Source: Myxococcales bacterium
Lineage (GTDB): Bacteria; Myxococcota; UBA796; SXON01
DNA length: 64,000 nucleotides
Assembly (NCBI GenBank): GCA_009692585.1
Contig: SHYX01000027.1
Span: 1 to 64,000, forward strand
Direction: 5' to 3'
The first letter of the stretch is position 1. Each line of letters opens with the position of its first letter. Shown here piece by piece: positions 1 to 9,508 of the stretch. The translations under genes were made by a program, and so were the position numbers. Under the pieces are notes generated by a model. The model searched no databases. It saw nothing but the letters and a program-made list of their open reading frames with translations, and was not told the origin of the DNA.

Positions 1-414
1 AGGACGGCGACGGTGGTGGATGAGAGCGTTGTAAACTGGCGCGAGGAAGGGCAGGCGGAACGACGGCGATAGCGCCTGGAGGCCCCGTGTCCGCCCCCGC
101 CGCCCGCCTACTTCGCGGCGTAGTGCCCGATGGCTTCCTTCAGGCGCGGGGCCGCCCCCGCCGCGCCGCGGCGGCGGATGACCGGGCCGGCGGGCGGAGC
201 TGCGGGACGCCCCCACTTTGGGCCTCCAATCGGCACGTTGTTCGCGCCTTCGCGCCTTGCCGAGCCGCCGCGAGCCGCCGCGAGCCGCCGCGAGCCGCCG
301 CGAGCCGCCGCGAGCCGGTGTACCCTGTCGGCATGGCCCTGCCGCCTTACCGTTCAAATTTCCTATCCTCCGTGGCTTGAGGTGGGGCCGCCGCGTGATC
401 CCAGGCGTGAGGGG
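1..414. other. Left-edge region without a confident gene
   Basis: I see no convincing complete gene here. Plus-strand frame 1 is open from the left edge to a TAG at 70-72 and could be the tail of a gene outside the window. On the minus strand a frame ending in LKEAIGHYAAK stops with a TAG at 108-110 and reads like a plausible C-terminus, but upstream of it there is only Pro/Ala/Arg-rich low-complexity sequence. The stretch also holds a 10-bp tandem repeat, annotated separately. The long Arg-rich forward frames across it are composition artefacts. Confidence 0.4.
261..318 (+). repeat. 10-bp tandem repeat CGAGCCGCCG
   Basis: Five consecutive perfect copies of CGAGCCGCCG, followed by a degenerate sixth copy ending in GGTG. 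The array lies upstream of the lipoprotein gene at 415. A 10-bp unit equals about one helical turn, so every copy presents the same face of the DNA. Function is unknown and simple slippage expansion is sufficient explanation. Confidence 0.8.
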
Positions 415-1095
415 GTGCTCCGCGTCCTTCTGGCATGCTTTGTTTTGTGCTCCTTCCTCCTCTCCTGCGCTGCCGGCCCTCGAGAGGACGCCTCGGCGTT
501 CCCGCTCAAACCGGAGGTCATCGTGACATCCTCTGCGAACGCTCCCACGGCCGATACGGTCATTCTGGAGTTCGACGTCATTCCCCTGCGCGATCCACCC
601 AGCTACCATCGCCTCTTTGCGGACGGTCGTGTTGAAGAGCGTTCGACGGTGGGCGTTGCCCTCGGGAACGACGGGCGCGTGAAGCAGATCCCCCGGGAGG
701 ACGTCTGGCGGCCGGTCTACACCCTCGGTATTGCAGAGGTGGAGCAGCTTCGGGGGGCGTTTCGGGACCTCCAGGTCTCGACACTCGCGGACAGTTACCC
801 GGCTCCCGAGGCCATCAAGGACGGCTCCCGCATGGAGTGGACGCTCTGGGATGACGGAGCGGTGAAGCACATTGTGGTGGACGGCTACCCCGCAAACCAC
901 GTCGAGGCGCTGGACCAGGTGCTCACGACCTTCAATGGCCTTCGGAAGCCCGCCCCGCCATCTTCGATCTGGCGGGTCGACCTGGGGACGCCCGTGGAGC
1001 GTCTGGTGGGGTGTGATGTCAGCTCTCTCCCGGCCTTCCGCCCGGTCATCCAGGCGCTGTTTGATCCATCGCCTTCGAGCAGTGAAAAAACGTGA
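415..1095 (+). CDS. Small lipoprotein, unknown function
   Basis: Predicted lipoprotein of 226 residues; I do not recognise the family. The frame is open far upstream, but the GTG at 415 puts a lipoprotein signal right at the N-terminus (LRVLLACFVLCSFLLSCAAG, lipobox LLSC), so I prefer it; a GTG at 382 is the alternative. The mature part contains a segment running from YHRLFADGRV to AEVEQLRGAFRDL that resembles the next gene, suggesting a duplicated domain. The stop overlaps the start of that gene in a GTGA, so the two are probably translationally coupled. Location is inferred to be periplasmic or outer-membrane attached. No enzymatic motif is visible. Confidence 0.6.
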   Translation: MLRVLLACFVLCSFLLSCAAGPREDASAFPLKPEVIVTSSANAPTADTVILEFDVIPLRDPPSYHRLFADGRVEERSTVGVALGNDGRVKQIPREDVWRPVYTLGIAEVEQLRGAFRDLQVSTLADSYPAPEAIKDGSRMEWTLWDDGAVKHIVVDGYPANHVEALDQVLTTFNGLRKPAPPSSIWRVDLGTPVERLVGCDVSSLPAFRPVIQALFDPSPSSSEKT

Positions 1096-1307
1096 GCCCG
1101 TCTGGTTCGCCGCTCCTTGATATCCGTTACCGTTCGGCGGACGTGGAGACCGTGCGCTGCCGCCTCTATGGAAACGGAGCGTTCACCAAGGCCATGGACA
1201 GCGGGGAGGTGGTGGACCGGGTGTTGAGCGCCGACGGAGTGCGGCGGGTGAAGGCTGCCCTGGTCACCCTCGACCTGCCGGGCCAGCCTGCGGAGATTTG
1301 TCGGTAG
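1092..1307 (+). CDS. Short paralogue of the preceding lipoprotein domain
   Basis: A 71-residue protein starting at a GTG that overlaps the upstream stop by four bases. It has no signal peptide of its own. Its body (RLYGNGAF, then RVLSADGVRRVKAAL) aligns by eye with the segment RLFADGRV ... EVEQLRGAF of the upstream lipoprotein: an aromatic/hydrophobic pair, a Gly turn, then an amphipathic helix. It is either a small cytoplasmic or secreted companion or the detached remnant of a second copy. A sequencing frameshift that split one longer protein cannot be excluded. Confidence 0.45.
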   Translation: MSPSGSPLLDIRYRSADVETVRCRLYGNGAFTKAMDSGEVVDRVLSADGVRRVKAALVTLDLPGQPAEICR

Positions 1308-1388
1308 GATTCGAGGCTCTCCGCTCCGCGGTCAGGATGCGGGTGACACGCACCCCCGAAGCGCACCCAGGTTGAAGTCTGGCGTCGC

Positions 1389-2585
1389 ATGGGGACGGAG
1401 GAAAGGAAGGCTGAACGCTCTTGCCGAGGGTACACGCTGCCACCGTACCCCCGCTCGGCGCTCCGGAGCAAGCCCTCGGCGTGGAACGACCCTCGAAGTC
1501 TGAGCCGCCCCCGCCGTCGTTTACGCCCTCGCGGCCCCACGCGCGTGCACCCGCTACGCCTCCAGGTGTCCGTCCCCCCCCCGCCTTTTGGCGGCGCCCG
1601 CGCGCCACGACAGGCCCCGGCGCTGCGGCTCCCGCCCGACGTGCGCGAGTGGTCCGGGGACGACACCGTGCGCTGGGCGGTCGCCGTTGGCGCCGATCTA
1701 CCGGGAAACCTGTTTCTTGGGGACGAAGCGTTGAACCGGGTGCTCTCGGCGCCAACGACGATCCGGGTGCTCCGCGCCGAGCGCACCGTGCGGTACCCAG
1801 AGCTGGCGGATAGCGCTCTCGCGGGCGAGCTGACGGGCTCCTCGGCAGGCGGCGAACAACCCAAATTCCTCGCAACGCGGGTCGAAACCGACGCAAATGG
1901 GGCCGAGTCCGACACGCCCGTGCTCGTGAAGTTCTCTCCGCCCGTGGCCGAGTCGGTGGGGGCCCGCGTGGCCGACCTGCTCGTGGCCGAGCACCTGGCG
2001 CTCGCGGCGGTGAATGAGGCGGTGTACCCCGCGGCCCTGTCCCGCCTGATTCGAGCCGGTGGTCGTATGTTTCTCGAGGTGGAGCGCTTCGACCGGGAAG
2101 GGCGCTGCGGTCGCCGGGGCGTCGTGAGCCTCGCCGCCATCGGCGCCCACTTCACCGGCGAGACCGACGGGTGGACCTCGGTCTGCGCGCGGCTGGCCCG
2201 TGAGGGCGTCATCGGAGCGGCAGACGCCCACCACGCGCGTTGGCTCGACCGCTTCGGCGCGCTGATCGGCAACACCGATCGACACGCGTGGAACCTCTCC
2301 TTCTACGCCGAGGAGGGCCGCGTGACGGGCGTGGCGCCTGCATACGACATGCTGCCGATGCGGTGGTATCCACGCAGCGGAGAGTGTCCTGAGGGGGCCC
2401 TTGCGCTCCCGAGCCTCGACGGCGACGACCCGCGCGGCTGGCAGACCGCCGGCGCGGCTGCGCTGCACTTCTGGGAGGCCGTGGCGATGCATCCGATGAT
2501 CTCGCCCAGATTTTCGGAGACGGCGGCCGAGGCGGCGCGGCGGGTCGCGGCGTTCTGCGGGGCGGCGGGGCGGCTGGTGGGGTGA
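1389..2585 (+). CDS. HipA/YjjJ-like serine/threonine kinase, 5' end uncertain
   Basis: The C-terminal three quarters match the HipA kinase fold, closest in my recognition to the YjjJ group of HipA-family toxins. Visible motifs in order: the Gly-rich ATP loop GSSAGGEQPKF, the ATP-binding lysine in VLVKFSP, LEVERFDR, the catalytic loop LIGNTDRHAWNLSF and the metal-binding Asp in AYDMLPM. All catalytic residues are therefore present. The first 60 or so residues are Arg/Pro-rich and look unlike a protein start, and the usual N-terminal helix-turn-helix of YjjJ is missing, so the gene is probably truncated, or decayed at the 5' end. No HipB-like antitoxin gene is adjacent. Family members phosphorylate proteins such as aminoacyl-tRNA synthetases; the target here is unknown. 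Confidence 0.65.
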   Translation: MGTEERKAERSCRGYTLPPYPRSALRSKPSAWNDPRSLSRPRRRLRPRGPTRVHPLRLQVSVPPPPFGGARAPRQAPALRLPPDVREWSGDDTVRWAVAVGADLPGNLFLGDEALNRVLSAPTTIRVLRAERTVRYPELADSALAGELTGSSAGGEQPKFLATRVETDANGAESDTPVLVKFSPPVAESVGARVADLLVAEHLALAAVNEAVYPAALSRLIRAGGRMFLEVERFDREGRCGRRGVVSLAAIGAHFTGETDGWTSVCARLAREGVIGAADAHHARWLDRFGALIGNTDRHAWNLSFYAEEGRVTGVAPAYDMLPMRWYPRSGECPEGALALPSLDGDDPRGWQTAGAAALHFWEAVAMHPMISPRFSETAAEAARRVAAFCGAAGRLVG

Positions 2586-2613
2586 CCGGTCCTTTCGCCC
2601 AGGCCGTTTCCGC

Positions 2614-3600
<987 letters not shown>

Positions 3601-3661
3601 GCCTCACAAGGGCGCCAACATACCACGCCGCGGGCGGGCCCGAGGGGGATACGAGGGCCGA

Positions 3662-5308
3662 ATGTCCCCTCCCCCCGTGCGCTCGCTGAGCGGCCAGCTC
3701 CGCGCCTTCGACTACGTCTTTTGGCTCTGCATCTTCATGGAGCTGATGGAGCGGATGGCGTACTACGGCGTCCGTCTGGTGGCACCGGTCTACATCGTGC
3801 TGGCGACCAACGAGGGCGGTGCGGGGCTCAGCCACGCGGAGAAGGGCACGATCTACGCCCTCTGGGCGGCCATGCAGAGCTGGCTGCCGGTCTTCGCCGG
3901 CGGCCTGAGTGACCGCTTCGGGTACAAGCGCACGATCGCGGTCTCCGTCTTCCTCAAGGCCGGCGGATACGCGCTCATGGCGACCGCGGACGACTTCTGG
4001 AGCATGGTCCTGGGCACCCAGCTGCTGGCAGCGGGTACGGGCCTGTTCAAGCCCGGGATCCAGGGCACGATGGCTCACTCCATCGCGAAGAGCCCCGGCA
4101 CCCAGTCCATGGGGTGGGGGCTCTTCTACCAGTCGGTCAACATCGGCGCGGCGGTCGCGGCGTTCATCCCGGCCTTTGTGCGCGAGGACCTCGGCTTCGG
4201 CTGGCACGGGGTGTTCGCGGCGTGCTCGCTCATCGTCTTCTCCAACCTGATCCCGCTCTTCTTCTATGCCGATCCGGTGGACGAACGACAGACCGAGACA
4301 GACACGCGGTCCCTGGGCCAGCTGCTGCTCGACAGTGTGCGCGAGCTGTTCACCAACCCGGTGCTCATGGCCTTCATCGTGATCAGCGCGGGTTTCTGGT
4401 TCGCATTTCACCAGCTCTTCGACATGTTGCCGAACTACGTCGACGACTGGACCGACTCCAGCGTCCTGCTTTCCGCGATGGGGAAGCTCGCGGCGAACGC
4501 CACATGGAGCGCCGAGGGCGCGGCCGGGGTGATGATCCCGCAGGAGCGACTGCTCAACATCAACGCCATCATCATCATGTTCACGATGTTCATCTTTGCG
4601 TGGTTGTCGTCGAAGATCAGCACGCTGGCCAGCACGATCGCCGGCATGGCCATCGCCAGCCTGGCGCTGGTGAGTTTCGTCTACACCGCGAACGTGTGGG
4701 TGCTGCTGGCCGGCGTCGCCGCGTTCACCATCGGCGAGATGCTCGCCTCCCCCAAGCGGCAGGAGTACATGTCCTCTCTGGCTCCGCCAGGTAAGCGCGC
4801 CTTATACCTTGGTTATGCAAATATGCCGGACGGCGTCGGCTGGGTGCTGGGGAGCCTGATCGCCGGCAGCGCGTACGAGGTGCAGGGCGACAAGGTCAAC
4901 CTGACACGCGACTACGTTTCGAACACGGCCACCGTCGCATCCGCGGAAGCGTGGGTCGGCACCGTTCGCGCCGGGGCCCTCGATGAGAAGCAGCTCAAGG
5001 AGCTGCTCGACCGCACCGACACCAAGGAGCTTGCCGAGGCCCTGGCGCAAATGGACGCCGTCCACGATCGCGCCCTGGTGGGCGCCATCGCCGCGGCGAT
5101 GCCCCGAGGCGACGTGATCACCTGGACCGTGACGAACCTGCCCACCCTGCCCGACGGCACCGCGACCACGCCCTCCACGCTGCGCGATCACCTGTACCAG
5201 CACTACCAGCCCGGTCGGGTGTGGTGGCCCTTCGTGATCACCGGCTTGGCGAGCACGGTGCTCATGGTCGGCTACGACCGATGGGTTCGCGCGCGTAACG
5301 CCGCCTGA
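3662..5308 (+). CDS. POT-like MFS transporter
   Basis: Major-facilitator transporter of 548 residues resembling the proton-dependent oligopeptide (POT/PTR2) branch. The start at 3662 is the first ATG after the divergent promoter region and is followed by FDYVFWLCIFMELMERMAYY, which fits the first helix with the ExxERxxYY-like signature of that branch. GLFKPGIQG and the LSDRFGYKRT loop are also typical. About twelve hydrophobic segments are visible. Between the last two helices there is a soluble insertion of roughly 130 residues (around positions 410-530), rich in charged helices, which is not usual for bacterial POT proteins. Substrate is unknown. It converges on the AbgT gene with a gap of 10 bp. 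Confidence 0.75.
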   Translation: MSPPPVRSLSGQLRAFDYVFWLCIFMELMERMAYYGVRLVAPVYIVLATNEGGAGLSHAEKGTIYALWAAMQSWLPVFAGGLSDRFGYKRTIAVSVFLKAGGYALMATADDFWSMVLGTQLLAAGTGLFKPGIQGTMAHSIAKSPGTQSMGWGLFYQSVNIGAAVAAFIPAFVREDLGFGWHGVFAACSLIVFSNLIPLFFYADPVDERQTETDTRSLGQLLLDSVRELFTNPVLMAFIVISAGFWFAFHQLFDMLPNYVDDWTDSSVLLSAMGKLAANATWSAEGAAGVMIPQERLLNINAIIIMFTMFIFAWLSSKISTLASTIAGMAIASLALVSFVYTANVWVLLAGVAAFTIGEMLASPKRQEYMSSLAPPGKRALYLGYANMPDGVGWVLGSLIAGSAYEVQGDKVNLTRDYVSNTATVASAEAWVGTVRAGALDEKQLKELLDRTDTKELAEALAQMDAVHDRALVGAIAAAMPRGDVITWTVTNLPTLPDGTATTPSTLRDHLYQHYQPGRVWWPFVITGLASTVLMVGYDRWVRARNAA

Positions 5309-5318
5309 CGAGGGCCGG

Positions 5319-6770
5319 TCAGCCCAACCCGAGCGGCCAGCCCATCCAATCCCACCACAGCAGCATGCCCGTCCACGAGACGCCCCACGCCAGCGCGAAG
5401 GGGACCTGGGCCGCCAACACCGTGCCCAGGCCGGTCTCCGGCACGTAGCGGCGCGCGGCGGCCAGCACGATGGGCATGTACGGCATCAGCGGGGTCAGGA
5501 CGTTGGTGACGGCGTCGCCGACCCGGTAGGCCGCCTGCGACATGGCGGGCTCGATGCCCAGTAGCATCAGCATCGGCACGAACAGCGGCGCCATCAGCGC
5601 CCACTTTGCCGACGCGCTGGCGATGAGCAGGTTGAGCACGCCGCTGAGCAGCACGAAGGCCAACAACAAGGAGGTGCCACCCAGGCCGAGGCCCCGGAGC
5701 GCGTCGGCGCCGCGCACCGCGCTCACCAGCCCCAGATTCGACCAGTTGAACCACGCGACGAACTGCGCCGCGGCGAAGGCGAGCACGATGTACCCGCCGA
5801 GGCCGCCGGCGGCGTCCGCGGCGAGCTTGACGGCCTCGCCGCTGTCCCGGAGCCGCGCGTTCGCCCTGGCGTGGACCAGACCCGGAATCAACGCGGCCAC
5901 CGCGATGAGGGGGACCATGCTGTCGTACACCGGTGCCCAACCCCCGTCATCGGTGCGCAGGACCCCAACCGCGAGCACGGCAAGGATCACGATGGTGACC
6001 GCCCCCGCAACCAAGGCGGGGCCGGTCCGTTCAGCGGTCGCGCCGCCGACATCCTCGGCCCGGGCCACCCACGGACCGAACCGGCGCTCGACCGAAGGCG
6101 CGACCAGCGCCCCAACTCCGGTGACCAGGAAGACACTGGCGATGTTGAAGAACCAGTTGCAGGTCGCGGCGACGGTCGCGTCGGGACGCACGAGTTGCGC
6201 GGCGCTCTGGGTCAACCCGGCCAGGAGCGGGTCCAGCGCCGTGATGAGCAGGTTGGCCCCGTACCCGCCACTGACGGCCGCGTAGGCGATGGTCATTCCC
6301 GCCAGCGGATGGCGACCGACCCGCGCCCACAGCGCTGCCCCGAGCGGAACCAGCACCACGAAACTGGCGTCGGACGCCAGGGCCCCGTTGGCCCCGACGA
6401 ACAACATCGCGGCGGTCAAGAGCCGCGGGGGCACCCGGTCCACCGCGCGGCCGAGCAGCGCCGCGATGAGGCCGCTCCGCTCGGCGACACCGATTCCCAT
6501 CACCGCGACCAGCACCGAGCCGAGCGGGGGAAAGCTCGCGAAGTTCTTGACGGCGTCAGTCCACATGCGCCGGGCGAGCGCGGCGTTGAGCAGGCTCTGC
6601 ACGGCCACCGGCTCGCCGGTGAGGGGGTGCTCGACCGTCGACCCCGCCATGAGCATCGACACCGCTACGATCGCGGCAGCGACGACTCCGAAGAGGACCA
6701 CCGGGTCGGGAAGACGGTTGCCCAGTGCCTCGATGGCGCCGATGACCCCCGCTGTCGGGCGTGCGGCCAC
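5319..6770 (-). CDS. AbgT-family transporter
   Basis: Membrane protein of 483 residues of the AbgT family, whose characterised members import p-aminobenzoyl-glutamate or export sulfonamide antimetabolites. Supporting stretches are NWFFNIASVFLVTG, the many long hydrophobic helices, the re-entrant-like segments near GANGALASDASF and the C-terminal LTPLMPYMPIVL. The GTG start at 6770 sits three bases after the stop of the upstream lipoprotein gene, so it is probably cotranscribed with fabZ and that lipoprotein at the end of the envelope operon. Direction of transport and substrate cannot be told from sequence. Confidence 0.8.
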   Translation of the reverse strand: MAARPTAGVIGAIEALGNRLPDPVVLFGVVAAAIVAVSMLMAGSTVEHPLTGEPVAVQSLLNAALARRMWTDAVKNFASFPPLGSVLVAVMGIGVAERSGLIAALLGRAVDRVPPRLLTAAMLFVGANGALASDASFVVLVPLGAALWARVGRHPLAGMTIAYAAVSGGYGANLLITALDPLLAGLTQSAAQLVRPDATVAATCNWFFNIASVFLVTGVGALVAPSVERRFGPWVARAEDVGGATAERTGPALVAGAVTIVILAVLAVGVLRTDDGGWAPVYDSMVPLIAVAALIPGLVHARANARLRDSGEAVKLAADAAGGLGGYIVLAFAAAQFVAWFNWSNLGLVSAVRGADALRGLGLGGTSLLLAFVLLSGVLNLLIASASAKWALMAPLFVPMLMLLGIEPAMSQAAYRVGDAVTNVLTPLMPYMPIVLAAARRYVPETGLGTVLAAQVPFALAWGVSWTGMLLWWDWMGWPLGLG

Positions 6771-6773
6771 CCG

Positions 6774-7490
6774 CTACTGCACGTCGACCGCGAGCGTCGG
6801 GACGATGAACGCACGGGATGCGGAGCACGACCTGGTCCCGACGCAGGTCGTGACCACCGGCTGGAAGGCGCGGGTGCCCATCAGGTCGAGGGTCGCCTTG
6901 CCCTTGCTGCCGGCGGGCATCGGAACGGTGAGGAGATCGCCAGCCACCACCGCGGCGACGGACACGAGGTCCCGCCCCTCGGCGTGGATGTCGATGGCGA
7001 CGGGGACGGCCGCGTCGACGACATCGCCGCCGGGCACCAGCCTGAGGGTGACGTCGGCTCCGGCACGCACCGTCGCCGATTCGACGACCATCGTCGTCTC
7101 GACGAACAGGTTCGTCGCCGTGAGGGAGAGGGTGGTGACGCCATCGGTGACGGTGATGACGTTTTCCGGCTTGCCGGACACCTGGGCGATGAGGTCGGCC
7201 TTGCCTTCGAACTCGTAGGCGAAGCAGTCACGATCGTACTTGAAGGCGCCGTGGTCCACCTTCCCGTGCAAGCGGGTCAGCGGCAGGCCGTCGAGGTCGG
7301 CGCGGAGCTTGGGGAGCGCCCGGCAGGCGCCCTCGCGCGCGGGGCTCACCAGCACCTGCAGCCGCTTGCCACCGGGCGGAATCTCTCCGGCATTGACGGT
7401 CAGGCCCGGCTCAAAGATGTCCGCGAAGTTGCTGAAGGGAACCTCCTCCTCGACCGTGGAGCAGCCGAGCAGGGTGAGCAACAGGCTCAT
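6774..7490 (-). CDS. Lipoprotein, unknown function
   Basis: A 238-residue lipoprotein with a very short signal (MSLLLTLLGCS, lipobox LLGC). The mature part is beta-rich, with repeated segments such as VITVTDGVTTLSLTATNLFV that resemble an Ig-like or cupredoxin-like sandwich, and four Cys that may form disulphides. The start ATG overlaps the fabZ stop (ATGA), so it is coupled to the lipid A/fatty-acid genes upstream. I do not recognise a family. Confidence 0.65.
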   Translation of the reverse strand: MSLLLTLLGCSTVEEEVPFSNFADIFEPGLTVNAGEIPPGGKRLQVLVSPAREGACRALPKLRADLDGLPLTRLHGKVDHGAFKYDRDCFAYEFEGKADLIAQVSGKPENVITVTDGVTTLSLTATNLFVETTMVVESATVRAGADVTLRLVPGGDVVDAAVPVAIDIHAEGRDLVSVAAVVAGDLLTVPMPAGSKGKATLDLMGTRAFQPVVTTCVGTRSCSASRAFIVPTLAVDVQ

Positions 7491-7933
7491 GGGGACGCTC
7501 CGGGTTTGTCGGTCAGCACGGTGGCCATCACCTCCCCTTCGACAACGGTCTTGTCCGCCACGCTCACCCGGGCCGTAAAAAACCAGATCCCCCGCTTCTC
7601 GGCGCGCTTGAGCACCTCGATACGAAGCTGATCTCCAGGGCGAACCGGGCTTCGGAAGCGGATTCCATCCAGCCCCAACAGGTACAGGGGCCGCTCCTTG
7701 AACGTGGGGTTGGCGCTCATGGCCATGATGCCACAGGCCTGGGCGATGGCCTCGACGATCAGCACCCCCGGCATCACCGGCTGACTGGGGAAGTGCCCCG
7801 TGAAGTGAGGTTCGTTGATCGTCACATTCTTGAGGGCGACGATGCGCACGCCCGGGTCGAGCTCGACCACCCGGTCGATCATCAGGAACGGGTAACGATG
7901 CGGAAGCATCGCCATGATCTCGGAGATGTCCAT
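7487..7933 (-). CDS. fabZ: (3R)-hydroxyacyl-ACP dehydratase FabZ
   Basis: Dehydrates 3-hydroxyacyl-ACP in fatty-acid elongation, in the cytoplasm. The 148-residue length is typical once the start is set at MDISEIMAMLPHRYPFLMID; an upstream in-frame extension lacks homology. The hot-dog-fold signatures are present: PHRYPFLMIDRV, the catalytic His in NEPHFTGHFP, and the catalytic Glu in MPGVLIVEAIAQ. It follows lpxD by 14 bp and overlaps the downstream lipoprotein gene by 4 bp. The association with lpxD is the usual one, because FabZ and the Lpx acyltransferases share the hydroxyacyl-ACP pool. The lpxA gene normally found next to fabZ is not here. Confidence 0.95.
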   Translation of the reverse strand: MDISEIMAMLPHRYPFLMIDRVVELDPGVRIVALKNVTINEPHFTGHFPSQPVMPGVLIVEAIAQACGIMAMSANPTFKERPLYLLGLDGIRFRSPVRPGDQLRIEVLKRAEKRGIWFFTARVSVADKTVVEGEVMATVLTDKPGASP

Positions 7934-7947
7934 GGTCCGGGGTGGCC

Positions 7948-8955
7948 CTATCCCACTTCCCCGCCGCCGGGCTTGTTCTCCAGGGCGGCCACTCGCTTCA
8001 ACAGGGCCGGGAGCTCTCGGGCGGCGGTGACCAGGCGAAGCCACTCCCGATGCTCGATCGCGGGAGAGCCCGTCCGCTTGCCACCGGCGGGGACGTCGTC
8101 GGTGACCATGCTCATGGCGCCGACCACCACGCCGTCGCCGATGTCGAGGTGGCCCAGGAGCAGCGTCCGCGCCGCCAAGGTGACGCCGACCCCGGTGCGG
8201 GTGCTGCCGGCCACCGCGCTATAGGCGACCAGCACGTTGTGGGGCCCGATCTCGGCGCCATGGCCAATCTGAACGAGGTTGTCAAGCTTACTCCCCGTGG
8301 CGATGGTCGTGTCGCCCATCGCGGCGCGATCGACGCAGCTGTTGGACCCGATCTCGACGTCGTCCCCGACCACGACACGCCCCGTCTGCGGAATCTTGAC
8401 CAGCCCCGCGGCGGTGGGGACGAATCCGAAGCCATCCCCCCCCACCACCGCGCCGGGGTTGAGCACCACCCGGTCACCGACGACGCAGCCGTCCATCACC
8501 ACGCTCCCCGCCATCAGCAAACAGTCGCGACCTACAACCGCACACGGTCCGACGTAGACGTGGGGGTGCACGATCGTCCCTGCCCCGACCACCGCGCCGG
8601 GGCCGACGTAGGCGAAGGGGAGGATGGTCGCGCCGTCGCAGCAGCCCTCGACCACCGCCAGCGCGTGGGTGCCGACCGGCGGTTTTGTGATGGGGAAAAA
8701 AAGAGCCAACGCCCTGGCGAATGCGAGATACGGGTCGCGACATCGCACGACCGTTCTCCCGAAGGCGGCTTCGCTCATACCAACCAGGACCGCACCGGCG
8801 GCGCTCTTTCGAAAGAGCGCCGCGTACCGGCGGTTGGCCAGAAATGACAGTTGGGCTGGCCCCGCCTCCTCCAAGCCGGCGACTCCGACGATCTGGAGCG
8901 CGGCGTCGCCCTCGACCGTCCCTCCGACCGCCGCCGCGAGCTCGTCGAGGCGCAC
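7948..8955 (-). CDS. lpxD: UDP-3-O-acylglucosamine N-acyltransferase LpxD
   Basis: Transfers a 3-hydroxyacyl chain from ACP to UDP-3-O-acylglucosamine, the third step of lipid A synthesis. The 335-residue protein has the N-terminal uridine-binding domain (RLDELAAAVGG ... LSFLANRRYAALF) and then a left-handed beta-helix of hexapeptide repeats (for example GPGAVVGAGTIV). The catalytic His is in NLVQIGHGAEIG. A C-terminal helix follows near residue 305 (REWLRLVTAARELPALLKR). It starts 3 bp after the stop of the OmpH-like gene, which is the classic order bamA-skp-lpxD-fabZ. Confidence 0.95.
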   Translation of the reverse strand: MRLDELAAAVGGTVEGDAALQIVGVAGLEEAGPAQLSFLANRRYAALFRKSAAGAVLVGMSEAAFGRTVVRCRDPYLAFARALALFFPITKPPVGTHALAVVEGCCDGATILPFAYVGPGAVVGAGTIVHPHVYVGPCAVVGRDCLLMAGSVVMDGCVVGDRVVLNPGAVVGGDGFGFVPTAAGLVKIPQTGRVVVGDDVEIGSNSCVDRAAMGDTTIATGSKLDNLVQIGHGAEIGPHNVLVAYSAVAGSTRTGVGVTLAARTLLLGHLDIGDGVVVGAMSMVTDDVPAGGKRTGSPAIEHREWLRLVTAARELPALLKRVAALENKPGGGEVG

Positions 8956-8958
8956 CGG

Positions 8959-9492
8959 CTACTTCTTCGAGGAGGTGGCCGGATTCGCGGCGTTATAGCG
9001 CTTGATGAGTTCTTCGGTGATGTCGATGGCGTCGGACCAGTACACCACGCCCCCCTCGGTCGCTTCGAGGACCACGGTGTAGCCGCGCTCCTGCCCGATC
9101 GCGACGGCGATCTTCTTCATCTTCTCGATGAAGTCCTGCATCGCCGCGTAGTAGGCCTGCTGCATCTCACTTTCGTAGCGCGAGTAGGTCTGCTGGAACT
9201 CCGCCTGCGACTTCATGAACTCCTCTTCCTTCCCACGCCGCGCCGAGTCGGAGAGCACCACCGACTGCGCTTCCAGATCGGCCTTCTTCGCCTCGAGCGC
9301 CTTCTGCAACTTCTCGATGGTGACCTTCCGCTCGCCGTACATCCCCTCGAGCTTCTTTCGGACGCCCGCCGCTTCGTTGACGTCGTTGAGCGCGCGCTGG
9401 AAGTCTACCACCGCTACTTTGACCTCGGCGGCGAGCGCGTCGCCCGCCAGACAGACAGAGACCGCGAGGACGAGGAAGAGCTTCTTGATCAT
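8959..9492 (-). CDS. OmpH/Skp-family periplasmic chaperone
   Basis: Periplasmic chaperone that holds unfolded outer-membrane proteins before delivery to the BAM complex. The chosen start gives 177 residues beginning MIKKLFLVLAVSVCLAGDALA, a clear Sec signal peptide cleaved after ALA. Then follows KVAVVDFQRALNDV, the usual first strand, and two long coiled-coil helices rich in Lys, Glu and Gln between roughly residues 45 and 125. The C-terminal part (KIAVAIGQERGYTVVLEA) is the conserved return segment. It lies between bamA (16 bp upstream) and lpxD. Confidence 0.92.
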   Translation of the reverse strand: MIKKLFLVLAVSVCLAGDALAAEVKVAVVDFQRALNDVNEAAGVRKKLEGMYGERKVTIEKLQKALEAKKADLEAQSVVLSDSARRGKEEEFMKSQAEFQQTYSRYESEMQQAYYAAMQDFIEKMKKIAVAIGQERGYTVVLEATEGGVVYWSDAIDITEELIKRYNAANPATSSKK

Positions 9493-9508
9493 GGGGGCTC
9501 CCGGGCGC

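Noticed and set aside
261..318. Possible CRISPR array
   Set aside because: Units are 10 bp without spacers; this is a simple tandem repeat. The 15-bp repeat at 36891-36950 is likewise coding minisatellite.
5306..5321. Short inverted repeat CTGAC/GTCAG across the convergent MFS and AbgT stops
   Set aside because: Stem is only five to six bases and overlaps both stop codons; too weak to call a terminator.
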